Below are positions 9,382-18,119 of a DNA stretch of 60,000 nt, in pieces. A model generated the notes under the pieces. That model was not told the origin of the DNA. It searched no databases and saw only the letters and a program-made list of their open reading frames with translations. Position numbers and translations under genes: made by a program. The stretch is from Tubulanus polymorphus. Taxonomy: Eukaryota > Nemertea > Palaeonemertea > Tubulaniformes > Tubulanidae. The stretch is taken from positions 3,748,916-3,808,915 of the forward strand of contig NC_134032.1 in the NCBI RefSeq assembly GCF_964204645.1, read 5' to 3'. Within the stretch, counting starts at the first letter, position 1. Each line of letters begins with the position of its first letter.

Positions 9382-9648
9382 AGTAATAGGGGTAATAGGC
9401 TTTCGGGTTAAAGGTTGAACGGGCGGGTGAGTAAAAATGAAAAACATAAAAATAATTACAATTTCTACTTGAATTAGGAGTGAAACTCATAAAAATGAAA
9501 AATAAATTCGAGCGTGTGAGAATTTATTTTTCATTTTTATGAGTTTCGCGAGTAATTCAAGTAGAAATTGTTATTATTTTTATGTTTTGCATTTTTTACG
9601 AGCTCGACCGTTCGACCTTTGATTCGAAAGCCTATTACCCCTATTACT
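9382..9648. repeat. Terminal palindrome of element 1
   Basis: The sequence begins AGTAATAGGGGTAATAGG and ends with its reverse complement, CCTATTACCCCTATTACT. The arms of about 125 nt pair almost throughout (shared CAATTTCTACTTGAATTA, AAACTCATAAAAATG, AAATAAATTC), with the turn at about 9510-9518 (GAGCGTGTG). It includes the AAAGGT-CGAAC-GGTCGAGC block found in the other two elements. The AGT start and the position outside the last gene fit a Polinton terminus. Immediately inward lies TTTAAATGTTATTCAT, also found beside both ends of element 2. Confidence 0.85.
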
Positions 9649-10150
9649 GATCTCTCCTAACCCCGATGCCAGGTTGGATTACAGTTCCATCTCCCCTAAG
9701 GGTCTCTGAAGGGGATTGTATGGCAGGAGGTGAAATTCTTTGCAGACGTGCTCCCAATTCCCAAGTTAGTTTTACCAACTTGGATATTTCCAATCTCAGC
9801 CCGGGTGCGAAAGACAATTCCGGTTAAACGATTCAGAACTCCTAAGTCTTCGCCAGTTCCACCCAACAAATGTAATAAAGGAATTTCTTCTTTCCAATCC
9901 GAAAAACTTTGTTAAACTCGATCGAGGTCGCATAATCACTTTGGCAATATCCTATCTTTGAAACAAGTGAATCACAAGACACTGCATAAATTGATGAAAA
10001 AATTATTCGTAGCAATACATTCCATTTTTTTCTGAAATCAGTTGGATTTATCTAAAGCGAAGAAATGATGTTTGGCGATGTTGTTCGATTTGACGGCACA
10101 AGTCACGCCACATTTGCATATTCGAAGCAGACAACGGAACCAATAGCGAA
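9649..10150. other. Host sequence between element 1 and the GPCR gene
   Basis: Short open stretches on both strands around 9700-9915 look faintly coding, but I cannot assign them; they could be an old repeat. The last 190 bases upstream of the GPCR start hold its presumed 5' region, with no recognisable promoter motif. Confidence 0.4.
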
Positions 10151-11101
10151 ATGGTTTTCGTCAATGTCACCTTCTTGCAACCAATCGGACGCCCTTACCA
10201 ATCCTACTTCGCTCTGAAATCGATTGTACACATGTCTGGTCCGAATAGAACAGTGGCGCTGATCACTTTCCCGATCATGTTCATTCTAGGTACGTTCGGC
10301 AACACGGCCAGTTTCCTGGTGATGAGTAGCCGAAGATTCAGGCGATTTTCGTACGCGAACTACTTGATGGTTTTGTCCATTGCAGATTTATTACTGACCA
10401 TCAGTATGTCCGGTATGCCGTTGTGGGAGTACGCGTTGAGAAGAGTGGATTTCTCCAGTCTCGGACAGTGTTTAGCTTACGAATTCGTATTCAAATTTGC
10501 GTTTTCCTGGAGCACGACTCTTATAGTTTTTATTACGGTGGAAAGAGTACTAGTTGTCGTTTTTCCGTTCACGTCGCGTGTCATATGCACGGTAAAATGT
10601 TCTCGCCGCATCATGTTAGTAATGGTTGTTCCAAATTTCCTAGTCGCCAGTCACACGTTTTTCGGTATGCGTTTTTCCGACAAGCTGAAATGTCACTATT
10701 ACAGTTTCCGCTTCCATAAACAGATGTACTTTTACCTGAACGTATTTTTATACGTCGGCCCAAGTGTGCTGCTGATCGTTTGTAATTTGGTAATCATTAT
10801 TTTCATGCGACGCGGATTAAAAGTCGGGGAGACCGGGCGAAAAACGGCTAAAGCCCGTCGTACAACCATAATGCTGATAACGGTATCTTCGACCTTCGTG
10901 GTTACCACATTGCCAAACACGATCACGTCTTTTCTTCCGATTCCCGAACATACCGTCGATTATTTCTATACAATTTTCACGATGGTTACGACGTTGAATT
11001 ACTCGTTAAATTTCTATATCTATCTATTACTGGGGTCTGAAGTCCGCGTGTTCGTAACGGAGAAGATTACCTGCAGAACCGACGCGAAAATTGCTCGGTA
11101 A
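10151..11101 (+). CDS. Class A (rhodopsin-like) GPCR, intronless orphan
   Basis: 316 residues in one exon. Seven hydrophobic segments are evident. TM1 has GTFGNTASFLVM with the family Asn, and TM2 has LSIADLL with the conserved Asp. Cys in LGQCLAYEF and in KLKCHYY could form the usual disulfide. The DRY motif is replaced by VERVLVVVFPFTSR, TM6 lacks the CWxP motif, and NPxxY is NFYIY. The N-terminus is short, with an NVT glycosylation site. The nearest relative here is the gene at 39271-40221, which shares the GRPY N-terminus, the LSYANYL-type loop and FPFTSR. A ligand cannot be named; the pattern suggests an expanded invertebrate peptide-receptor-like subfamily. Confidence 0.85.
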   Translation: MVFVNVTFLQPIGRPYQSYFALKSIVHMSGPNRTVALITFPIMFILGTFGNTASFLVMSSRRFRRFSYANYLMVLSIADLLLTISMSGMPLWEYALRRVDFSSLGQCLAYEFVFKFAFSWSTTLIVFITVERVLVVVFPFTSRVICTVKCSRRIMLVMVVPNFLVASHTFFGMRFSDKLKCHYYSFRFHKQMYFYLNVFLYVGPSVLLIVCNLVIIIFMRRGLKVGETGRKTAKARRTTIMLITVSSTFVVTTLPNTITSFLPIPEHTVDYFYTIFTMVTTLNYSLNFYIYLLLGSEVRVFVTEKITCRTDAKIAR

Positions 11102-11214
11102 AATTGGAGACAAAATTACCCGCCAATTTTACCCAATCATTATCATCCAAGTTCCATTTTAGTGAAGGGAAAATTCGCAAAATGGATGAAGATTAGTCAA
11201 TCAATTGTGCTTGA

Positions 11215-12282
11215 AATCGTTACGCCATCGTCAGAAATTTCATTTGTATCTGAAATATTGAACGATCGTATGGCACATCCGGGAAGAAATAAGACCTTAG
11301 CGTAAATTCGCAGTCGATTCTTCTGGCCTGGTATGTCCGCGGATGTTGATTTCTATGTGAAATCGTGTACACGTTGTGTGGTGCATAAAAGCTCTACGCC
11401 GGGGCAACAGAATCCGCTAGTGTCCATCATAACTTCGCATCCCCCCCCCCCCCCCGGGGTACTTTGTTCAGATTTTATTTTCACATTAGATCAAAGTAAA
11501 GGAGGATTTGAACATGTATTGGTCATGACTGACCACATTACTAAATACGCACTAGCAGTCCCCACTCGAAATCGGCCCACTCGCACTACAGCTCGGGTTA
11601 TGTTCGAAACTTTTATTTCAAAGCTTGGAGTCCCTATACGAATCCATCGTGATCAGGCAGCTAATTTCGAAAGTAATTTGGAAGAGAACTGTGCGACATA
11701 TTTGGTATTTAGAAGTGGCGTACAACCCCATAACATCCGATATGGGAAATGGGGCTTGCGAACGGTTTAATTCTACTCTGATCTAGCGGTTAGGCCTATT
11801 AGAACCAGTGAAAAATAAACCTGGAAAGACCATATATCGTCAGTTGTATTTCAATACAACTGCACACCCCACGATACTATAGGATTTTCACCTTACCACC
11901 TCATGTTCGGTCGAGAACCTAGTTTGCCAGTTGATGAGGAATACCAACTACATCAACCACAAAAGCAATTTACTGCTACCCTCCAAGAGGAGTTTAACCT
12001 CCTATGGGCTCAAGCTAGGGAGAAATTACAAAAATCTGCTAAAACATTCGCGCGGAATTACAATTAAACGGTTCGAGGTGTTCGATATCAGAAGGGGACA
12101 TGGTATTAGTGAGATGTGTTGGGGTAAAGGGTAGAAACAAATTAGGAGATCGCTGGAGGGAGAACCCTCATCTTGTTGCGTCACAACCAAGCACGAGTAT
12201 TCCCTATATGTAGTCGAAGATACGGTTACAGGCAAACGGAGAACACTCCATAGAAATCAGCTTTTGAGTTTGTCTCGTTAGG
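11215..12282 (+). pseudogene. Ty3/gypsy integrase remnant
   Basis: The plus-strand pieces cover an integrase. Near 11260 is an HHCC-type zinc module (NDRMAHPG ... FFWPGMSADVDFYVKSCTRC). The catalytic core follows at 11460-11690 with CSDFIF, VMTDHITKYALAVPTRNRPTRTTARV and IHRDQAANFES (the two Asp of D,D-E). After a frameshift near 11760, the C-terminal part (PYHLMFGREPSLPVDEEYQ at about 11895) runs to about 12280 with further stops and shifts. A run of 15 C at 11441-11455 lies inside it. No LTR could be delimited on this side. It is inactive. Confidence 0.8.
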
Positions 12283-12580
12283 GGCCGTCCATAAAAGACA
12301 TCCACGCTGTAGGGGGAGGGGGTTAAGATTTGTTTGACTTGTGGAAAAGGGAAGGGGGTTCCTCTGATATGGATGTCCATCTTGAAAGGGGGGTCACTAG
12401 TTTAGTAAAATCACTTAATCCACCAATGACTAGTTACCAGAACTTCAGAAGTTATAGTCATAATACCAGGTTAAGGTAAATGTAAATACGTTAATAAAAG
12501 TTCAGTTTTTTATGCCGCATCAAACCTTTATCAAGTGTGAAACTTAAGGTCCACTGTCCACGAGAAAGGGGGTCAAGCTG
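12283..12580. other. Non-coding flank left of element 2
   Basis: Contains G-rich tracts (12315-12400) of a style common in dispersed repeats and no open frame. The last bases before 12581 show no AGTGTC that would match the base pairs after the right end of element 2. Confidence 0.4.
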
Positions 12581-12880
12581 ATTGGTCGCTCCACTTCGCT
12601 ACCGCTCCGCTCCGCGACCAATTGATTTATTTACAATACACAAATTCATATAATCAAATATATTCAAATAATAATAATTATTCTATTATTCAACTGAAAT
12701 ACACACGGTTATGAAAATATATTATAGTTTTAAATTACTTTTAATGTTTTGTTTTTAATGAGCTCGACCATTCAACCTTTAACCCGAAAGCCCATTACCC
12801 CTATTACTCTTAAAATATTCATATAAATGAATAACATTTAAATTGACAGATTATTCAATATAAAAGTGTAAGCTCTTATA
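12581..12880. repeat. Left inverted terminal repeat of element 2, starting in the palindrome apex
   Basis: This is the reverse complement of about 18052-18350. It contains the GC-rich apex ATTGGTCGCTCCACTTCGC (12581 on), the AT arm, GAGCTCGACCATTCAACC, ATTACCCCTATTACT (ending at 12808) and the inner TTTAAATGTTATTCAT block. Unlike the right end, the outer arm is missing: homology begins inside the apex stem at 12581. Confidence 0.85.
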
Positions 12881-12898
12881 GGATATATATATAAATAG

Positions 12899-13509
12899 TT
12901 ATTTTATAAATTTATATTCATATGGAAATTGTAGTCTCAGTAATAATTTTGAACCTTTATTATTCTTTAATTTATTCATATATTCATCATATAATTCAGT
13001 AGGTATAATTTGATTTTCTTCCAATGATTGTTGCATAGATTTTCTATCTTTATTGTAGAATAAAACTAGAAATCTTATATTCTCCCTAAAGTCTTTAACA
13101 ATTGAATTATGTTTTTGATTTAAAACCCATGTTGTTATCCCAAAATGTCTTCCAGAGAAAGCTAAATAACATAACTCACTTTCTCTAACTTTTGAATCAT
13201 GTTAATTTGCGCAATCATCTACAATGAATAATGTATTTGATCCTTTATAAGTATCAATTGCTATTTTTATACAATTATCTAAATTTTCTTTTACTGTTTT
13301 AGGGTCTAATATAATAAACTTTTTTATCTTAACTATATATCTATTATATGTTTTATTCATTTCACAAGTAGGGCAGAAAATATTATATTATCAAAATGAT
13401 TCTTATAAATAGTTTCTAACAAGTCTAATATGAAATGTGTTTTACCACAGTTTGTTACACCAGTAACTAACATATTATGCGGTTCAAATATAAATAAATC
13501 TTTATTCAT
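12899..13509 (-). pseudogene. FtsK/HerA-type packaging ATPase (Polinton ATP), broken
   Basis: About 203 codons from the ATG at 13509. Walker A is seen as GVTNCGKTHFILDLL near residues 16-30, and Walker B as TLFIVDDCAN near residue 95. The following GRHFGITTWVLNQ stretch is typical of these genome-packaging ATPases. Two lesions: a one-base shift near 13375, shortly after the first helix, and a TAA at 13202-13204 right after Walker B. The start overlaps the integrase stop by 8 nt and has GAATAAATG. The ATPase would pump DNA into the capsid, yet element 2 has no capsid gene. Confidence 0.8.
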
Positions 13510-14591
13510 TTATTCTTTTAATTTTACTAGATAAAATCCATTCATTAAATTTATCATCGTATCCTTTATATTTCACCAAAGAATACTTTTTTCCTTTAAG
13601 AGTTTTTGTTTTCAATACTTTTCTATTTTGTATTCTATTTCCTCTGGATTTGGTACAAGTGATAATTCTTGTTCATAGAAATAACCTAATATTTCTTCAC
13701 CTTTTAGATCTTCTAATTTATAAACAAATGGTTTAGTTAATATTATCTTTTTAATCTTGAATATTTCTTCAGTAAAATTTGGAGTATAACCTTTATAAAA
13801 TGTTTTTCTATATTTAGATATTCTTACGTGTTGTCTTATTTTAAATCTAGGTTCTCGGAAATCATGTGTAACAAACGCTCCATATAAATTATTCCAAAAT
13901 ATTTCCGAATTATCTTCTTTTTTAGCTTGTATAGGTTTCATATTTATAGAACTATGTTTAGAATTATTATAACTTTTCACTAAATCATCTAACACATCGA
14001 TATATTTATATGTTTCATTAGCAGTAAAATATTTCCACATTCTAGTTTTCAATGTTTTATTAAATCTTTCTATAATAGATGCTTTTTTATCTGAATGTGT
14101 TGAAAAATAATCTACATCGTTATCAGATAATAGTTTTTTGAAATGTTTGTTATAAAATTCCTTACCTTCATCAAATTGTATCTTATCTGGAATAGCTTCT
14201 TTAAATATTGATTTAAAAGCATTTGTTACTTCTATACCAGTTTTATTTTTGATTGGAATTGACCATGCGTATCGACTGAATATGTCTATAACATTCAGTA
14301 TCCAGAAATATCCTTTGTTGTATTCTTCTAAGTTCTTCATGTCAATTAAATCTGCTTGCCAATGTTGATCGATATATGAAACCATAACTTTTCTTGTTAA
14401 ATAAGTTTTATCCATTTTCTTGTGTATTTGATATGTTGGTTGATTTTGTAACCATGGTTTTATTCACTATATTTTATATAACCATTTTTCTTATCAGATT
14501 TAATTTTATTCCATAATTCTGAAATACTAGAATGTGATACTTCACTTTCTGGGTTATAATATAAATCTCTTAAATATTGTTCTTTTTTCAT
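13502..14591 (-). pseudogene. Retroviral-type integrase with chromodomain (Polinton INT), broken
   Basis: An N-terminal piece (14591-14460: KEQYLRDLYYNPESEVS) is followed by a one-base shift at about 14462. The core then runs in another frame (14415-13612) with the catalytic triad visible: D in WQADLIDM, D in QFDEGKEFYN and E in SIIERFNKTLK. A second shift near 13615 precedes a chromodomain-like end (13610-13505) with YSLVKYKGYDDKFNEW. The domain order and motifs match Polinton integrases, which make 6-bp target duplications. The intact gene would have about 360 codons. It overlaps the ATPase start. Confidence 0.85.
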
Positions 14592-14597
14592 CTGATT

Positions 14598-14970
14598 TTA
14601 ATCCATTAATAATAATTTAGATTTAGTTTCAATGGTTTTAGGATTTGACTTATTTTCTGGTATGATAGGTTTATTATCATTGGAATCATTATTGTTATAA
14701 TCAGATATATACTTATATTTATATATTACACCAGAGAATATAATAACTGTTACTAATCCAATTGTAATATATAAGTAATTATTACTTCCAGCATTAGAAG
14801 AATTAGATGGATTATTATTTGATTCAATATCAGATAAAGTCTGTGATTCATTTATATCAGTTAATTTTTTTTTTCTTAGCTTTTTTTAATTCTGAAGATC
14901 TTTTACCTAATTCTCTTGCCCATTTAATTTGTTTCTCTGATCTAGCCTTTTTCTTAACGCCATCACTCAT
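14598..14970 (-). pseudogene. Lys-rich N-terminus plus one membrane segment, frameshifted in an A10 run
   Basis: From the ATG at 14970 the first 38 codons are very basic (SEKQIKWARELGKRS). The frame stops just after a run of ten A (minus strand, 14873-14882). In the next frame the reading continues through an acidic/Asn linker and one membrane segment (YLYITIGLVTVIIFSGVIY) to a stop at 14598-14600. The run is a classic slippage site, so this may be a sequencing indel, a mutation or programmed slippage. The type (basic head, single TM) is common in Polintons; its role is unknown. Confidence 0.6.
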
Positions 14971-15561
14971 TTATTTTAGTTAATTTTTGTTCTGATTCAT
15001 TTTCTATTTCACTGTTTGGTTGTAGAACAGCGTCATCTGTTTCGTCCTTACCTGATTTATATTCCATAGGCTTGATGTTCGAAACAGTTATGACACCAGT
15101 AGAAATTAATGTCATAACCGATCCTAATTGAAATGAAGCATAACCAACCCATTTTTGTAATTCAGTCATAACTAAGTAGTCATTTTTCAAATCACTATAT
15201 AATTTATTTTCATCATCAATTGGTATTAACTGGTTACATAACATTTGACAATACCATCTGAAATAGAATCATTTATTCGGGATAATCTTGCCTCTTCATA
15301 AATCTTAAAATATTTCATTACTTTATCTGGTTTCATAACATCTAATTCTTGAAAAGTAATAGTCTTAGTTAAAAACTCTTTAGTTTTTCCACCGGCAATC
15401 AATAGTTCTAGATGATGCTTACAATATAAATAGTATTCATAATCTATATTACAATTAACTTGAGCACAATTAGTTACAACTGTATCTTTATTATCACTTA
15501 TACCCAAATCATCTAATGTCTTTTCAATATCAATACTATTCGTATTAGATTTCTTTGACAT
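14963..15561 (-). pseudogene. Polinton small protein in two overlapping frames
   Basis: Two frames overlap by 19 nt: 15561-15226 (111 residues, with CNIDYEYYLYCKHHLELL and a helical stretch ending ISDGIVKC) and 15244-14963 (93 residues, with a hydrophobic segment at about 32-55 and an acidic tail). The content of the two reads as one protein of about 195 residues broken by a one-base lesion near 15238. Related two-part proteins occur in other Polintons as I recall them, but the function is unknown. Start context: TAATATAAATG. Confidence 0.55.
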
Positions 15562-15907
15562 TTATATTAGAGAAATTTATTAAGAAAAATATCATAAGTA
15601 TTCTTCAAATGATACCAGTATCTCTTTAGATTAATACTAGCTTAGTTAAAGGTAAAGAATTTTAGTATTAGTTATTGTTTTTTTAGTATTTTTTATTTGT
15701 GATATAAAGTATTCTTTTTTGAAAAGAAAATATTAAAAATATAATAGAATTCACTAGCTAGTTGAAGTTATTGTTTTTTAATATTTTTTATTTAAAATCT
15801 ATTATTCTTTAACCACTCATTAAAGACTCAACGTATTGTTCATTATTTGGATCATTGTTCCAAATTGCAAATTTCTTTGCCTTTGTTAACTGTTCTAAAT
15901 ATAACTG
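15562..15907. other. AT-rich intergenic spacer in element 2
   Basis: About 345 bases at very low GC. TTATTGTTTTTT-AGTATTTTTTATTT occurs twice (about 15665 and 15770), an imperfect direct repeat of roughly 30 bp. No coding potential is seen. Confidence 0.5.
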
Positions 15908-16471
15908 TTAATCTAGTTTATTAGATTTAATTATGTTTTCCTTCTTTTCTAAAGGTCTTAAATTCTTCCAATTCCAAACAAGTTTTTTATTGTATTCATC
16001 ATTCATGTTAAATTTAGAAATCGGCAACACGTGATCAATATGGCAATAATCCCCATAATTATCTATATTCATTTTATCATCGAATTGAAATATAATCCAT
16101 GATTTGAGAAATTCATCTGTATAACACAATAAATTAGATAGTGTTTCTGAATGTGTTTCTTTGTTGAATAATTGTGTTAATCTAGATCTTAAGCATTGTT
16201 TCGATCTAAAATTAAGATCTGTTTGATATCTTTCTCTCATGTATTCTGCCATATAATAATTATAATGTTCTATATTATCTTCTCGGTATTGTTTGGTATA
16301 TAGTTTAAAACGAGTTTTACAACAATATTGAAAACCATCTTTGCTAATCTTACGCTTACTAAATTCTGTTAATGATTTATCTAATTCACATTTAGAACAC
16401 TTCTTGTAATATATATTTATAACACCAGTGTTATTTGTAATATTTATAGTTTGTGGTTGTTCTGGTTCCAT
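15908..16471 (-). CDS. HNH endonuclease
   Basis: 187 residues, the only gene of element 2 without an obvious lesion. The C-terminal HNH motif reads YCHIDHVLPISKFN followed by WNWKNLRPLEKKENIIKSN, giving the usual HxxDHxxP...N...N-K signature. The N-terminal zinc module has KCSKCELDKSLTEFSKR and then YCCKTRFKLY. The expected last CxxC appears as CCKTR, so one Cys may have been lost or moved. It would cut DNA; such nucleases are frequent in large DNA viruses and Polintons as homing or resolving enzymes. The start at 16471 has ATAATAAATGG. Confidence 0.8.
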   Translation of the reverse strand: MEPEQPQTINITNNTGVINIYYKKCSKCELDKSLTEFSKRKISKDGFQYCCKTRFKLYTKQYREDNIEHYNYYMAEYMRERYQTDLNFRSKQCLRSRLTQLFNKETHSETLSNLLCYTDEFLKSWIIFQFDDKMNIDNYGDYCHIDHVLPISKFNMNDEYNKKLVWNWKNLRPLEKKENIIKSNKLD

Positions 16472-16588
16472 TTATTATACGTATTTTTTACTAAATTGGT
16501 TAATATTTTAGAATCCTCTTCCATTTCTTCGACCAACGTCATCCTTTTTCATTCCTCGCTGCTTTTGATAAGTTTTTTCGATTCCCTG

Positions 16589-17145
16589 ATATCTAAATAA
16601 TACCACTGGGCGAAACTGCTCTTATAGGAGCGTTTTTGCTTAATGCGCATGCGTTAATCATAATTATATATTCATTCTATAAATTCTGTAAAATAGAAAC
16701 AACATATGCGTTACATGCGTCACATGCGGCCATTGATGTCCGGTTTTGCTTAATGCACATGTGTTAATCATAATAGAAACAACCGACATGAAATATCTAA
16801 ATAATACCACTGGGCAAACCGCTCTTATAGGAGCGTTTTTACTTAATGCGCATGCGTTAATCATAATTATATATTCATTCTGTAAATTCTGTAAAATAGA
16901 AACGACCGACATAAAATATCAAAACGTGTTCGCATTAGGCAAAACCGCTCTTATAGGAGCGTTTTTGCTTAATGCGCATGCGCTAATCCAAATTATATAT
17001 TCATTCTGTAAAATAGAAACAACTGAACATAGAAAATTCAAACGCATGTGCACTAGGCAAAACCGCTCTTATAGGAGCGTTTTTGATCAATGCGCATGCG
17101 CTAATCCTAATTATATATTCATTCTGAATAGAAACGACCGAACAT
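16589..17145. repeat. Four ~120-bp tandem repeats with hairpin and NRF1-like sites
   Basis: Each unit has the dyad GCTCTTATAGGAGC (16618, 16821, 16947, 17066), then TTTTTGCTTAATGCGCATGCG, then ATTATATATTCATTCTGT and ATAGAAAC. A partial unit lies at 16741-16795. TGCGCATGCGC is close to the NRF1 consensus YGCGCAYGCGCR. The dyad core GCTCTTATAGG also occurs alone at about 12871, beside the left inverted repeat. They lie between the HNH gene and the right terminus. Confidence 0.8.
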
Positions 17146-18050
17146 AAAAATTCACCAATCAGATTTACACAATACATTATACAAGTTGTTCGGCCGTTTC
17201 TTCCAATACATCATTTGATTTCTATAAATACAATTTATAATTACAAACATTTTTTCAATTGCTGGTAAATATTTAACTACATCAACAAATGTTAAACTTA
17301 ATCATTGGAGTCTTAATGTTTTTGAAATTCTTATATAGTTTCTTCGTCGATCTTTTGGCGATTCTTGTGTTTCTTGTGCTAATTTCTATTGGTTCGATAT
17401 CCATTGCTGTTGATTCCTCAGTCAGAAAGAGTATCTTGAGTTTCTCTATCACTTCTTGATGCGTATGGCGTTTTATTAATCTAAAAGATATTAGCGGTAA
17501 CTCTAGCTATCTAAAAGATATACTAAATACACTTAAATATATCTAAAGGTTTCATATTTATTAGCCCTAATAACTTACAAAAACAGTACTTACATTTAGA
17601 TTTTAGAATTGTAAACTATAAACTCCTAATTTCGTTTCGAGAGATAGAATATCCTGAGCACAATGTTACAGCGTCTGTTCATTTCCGGGGCGATTTCTAG
17701 AATGAACACGCCGTTGATTATTACACGTCATCTGGTTCCGGCACACCTTTCTAGAATATTCTACATGTTTCTGATTATGACATGTCATCTCTATTCAGAG
17801 TTCCAGCACACCTCTCTAGAATTTTCTCTACACGTTTGCAATAATGATTCATATGTCTCGGCGTCATAGTAACAGCTGTAACAGCTGTGAATTTATAGAT
17901 TTATTCAATCGTTCATTACATGAAATGTATATAGGTTCAAATAGAATCATGTTCTAGTATAAACAGCTATGAATTATTTCAATCACACTTTACTAACACT
18001 TTTAATGTTTAAAATCTAACTCACACAAATATGAATATTGAAATAATGTT
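17146..18050. other. Non-coding right part of element 2
   Basis: No convincing gene. A minus-strand frame of about 40 codons (17404-17284) is too short to support. 17640-17830 holds three TTCTAGAA-type sites (separate entry). CAGCTGTAACAGCTGT occurs at about 17870. Confidence 0.45.
17695..17826. promoter_or_regulatory. Three heat-shock-element-like sites in a degenerate repeat
   Basis: TTCTAGAATGAAC (17695), TTCTAGAATATTC (17749, a full TTCnnGAAnnTTC) and CTCTAGAATTTTC (17814) are spaced 54 and 65 bp apart. The latter two are each preceded by CCGGCACACC or CCAGCACACC. This matches the HSF-binding pattern; regulatory function is only inferred and no gene start is nearby. Confidence 0.35.
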
Positions 18051-18119
18051 GTAATTATATACTTTTATATCGAATAATCTGTCAATTTAAATGTTATTCA
18101 TTTACATGAATATTTTAAG

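Larger units (their letters stand above)
1..9648 (-). mobile_element. Polinton/Maverick (adintovirus-like) element 1, right part
   Basis: An AT-rich block with tightly packed minus-strand genes ends at a terminal palindrome at 9382-9648. It encodes a protein-primed type PolB, a double-jelly-roll capsid protein and a penton, the hallmark set of Polintons and adintoviruses. Genes read inward from the right terminus: zinc finger/PolB, small protein, penton, small membrane proteins, major capsid protein, coiled-coil protein. The integrase, ATPase and protease expected in this class are not seen and would lie left of position 1. Several genes carry a single frameshift or stop, so this copy looks recently inactivated, or the assembly has indel errors. 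The right boundary is the terminal ATTACT at 9648; the candidate target duplication GATCTC (9649-9654) cannot be tested without the left end. Confidence 0.9.

Noticed and set aside
9649-12580. Treating elements 1 and 2 as one Polinton split by an insertion
   Set aside because: Each has its own AGT...ACT terminal palindrome and element 2 has both inverted repeats, so they are separate insertions.
16589-17145. CRISPR-like array
   Set aside because: The repeats are about 120 bp, tandem and diverged, with no unique spacers, in animal DNA; they are iteron or minisatellite repeats.
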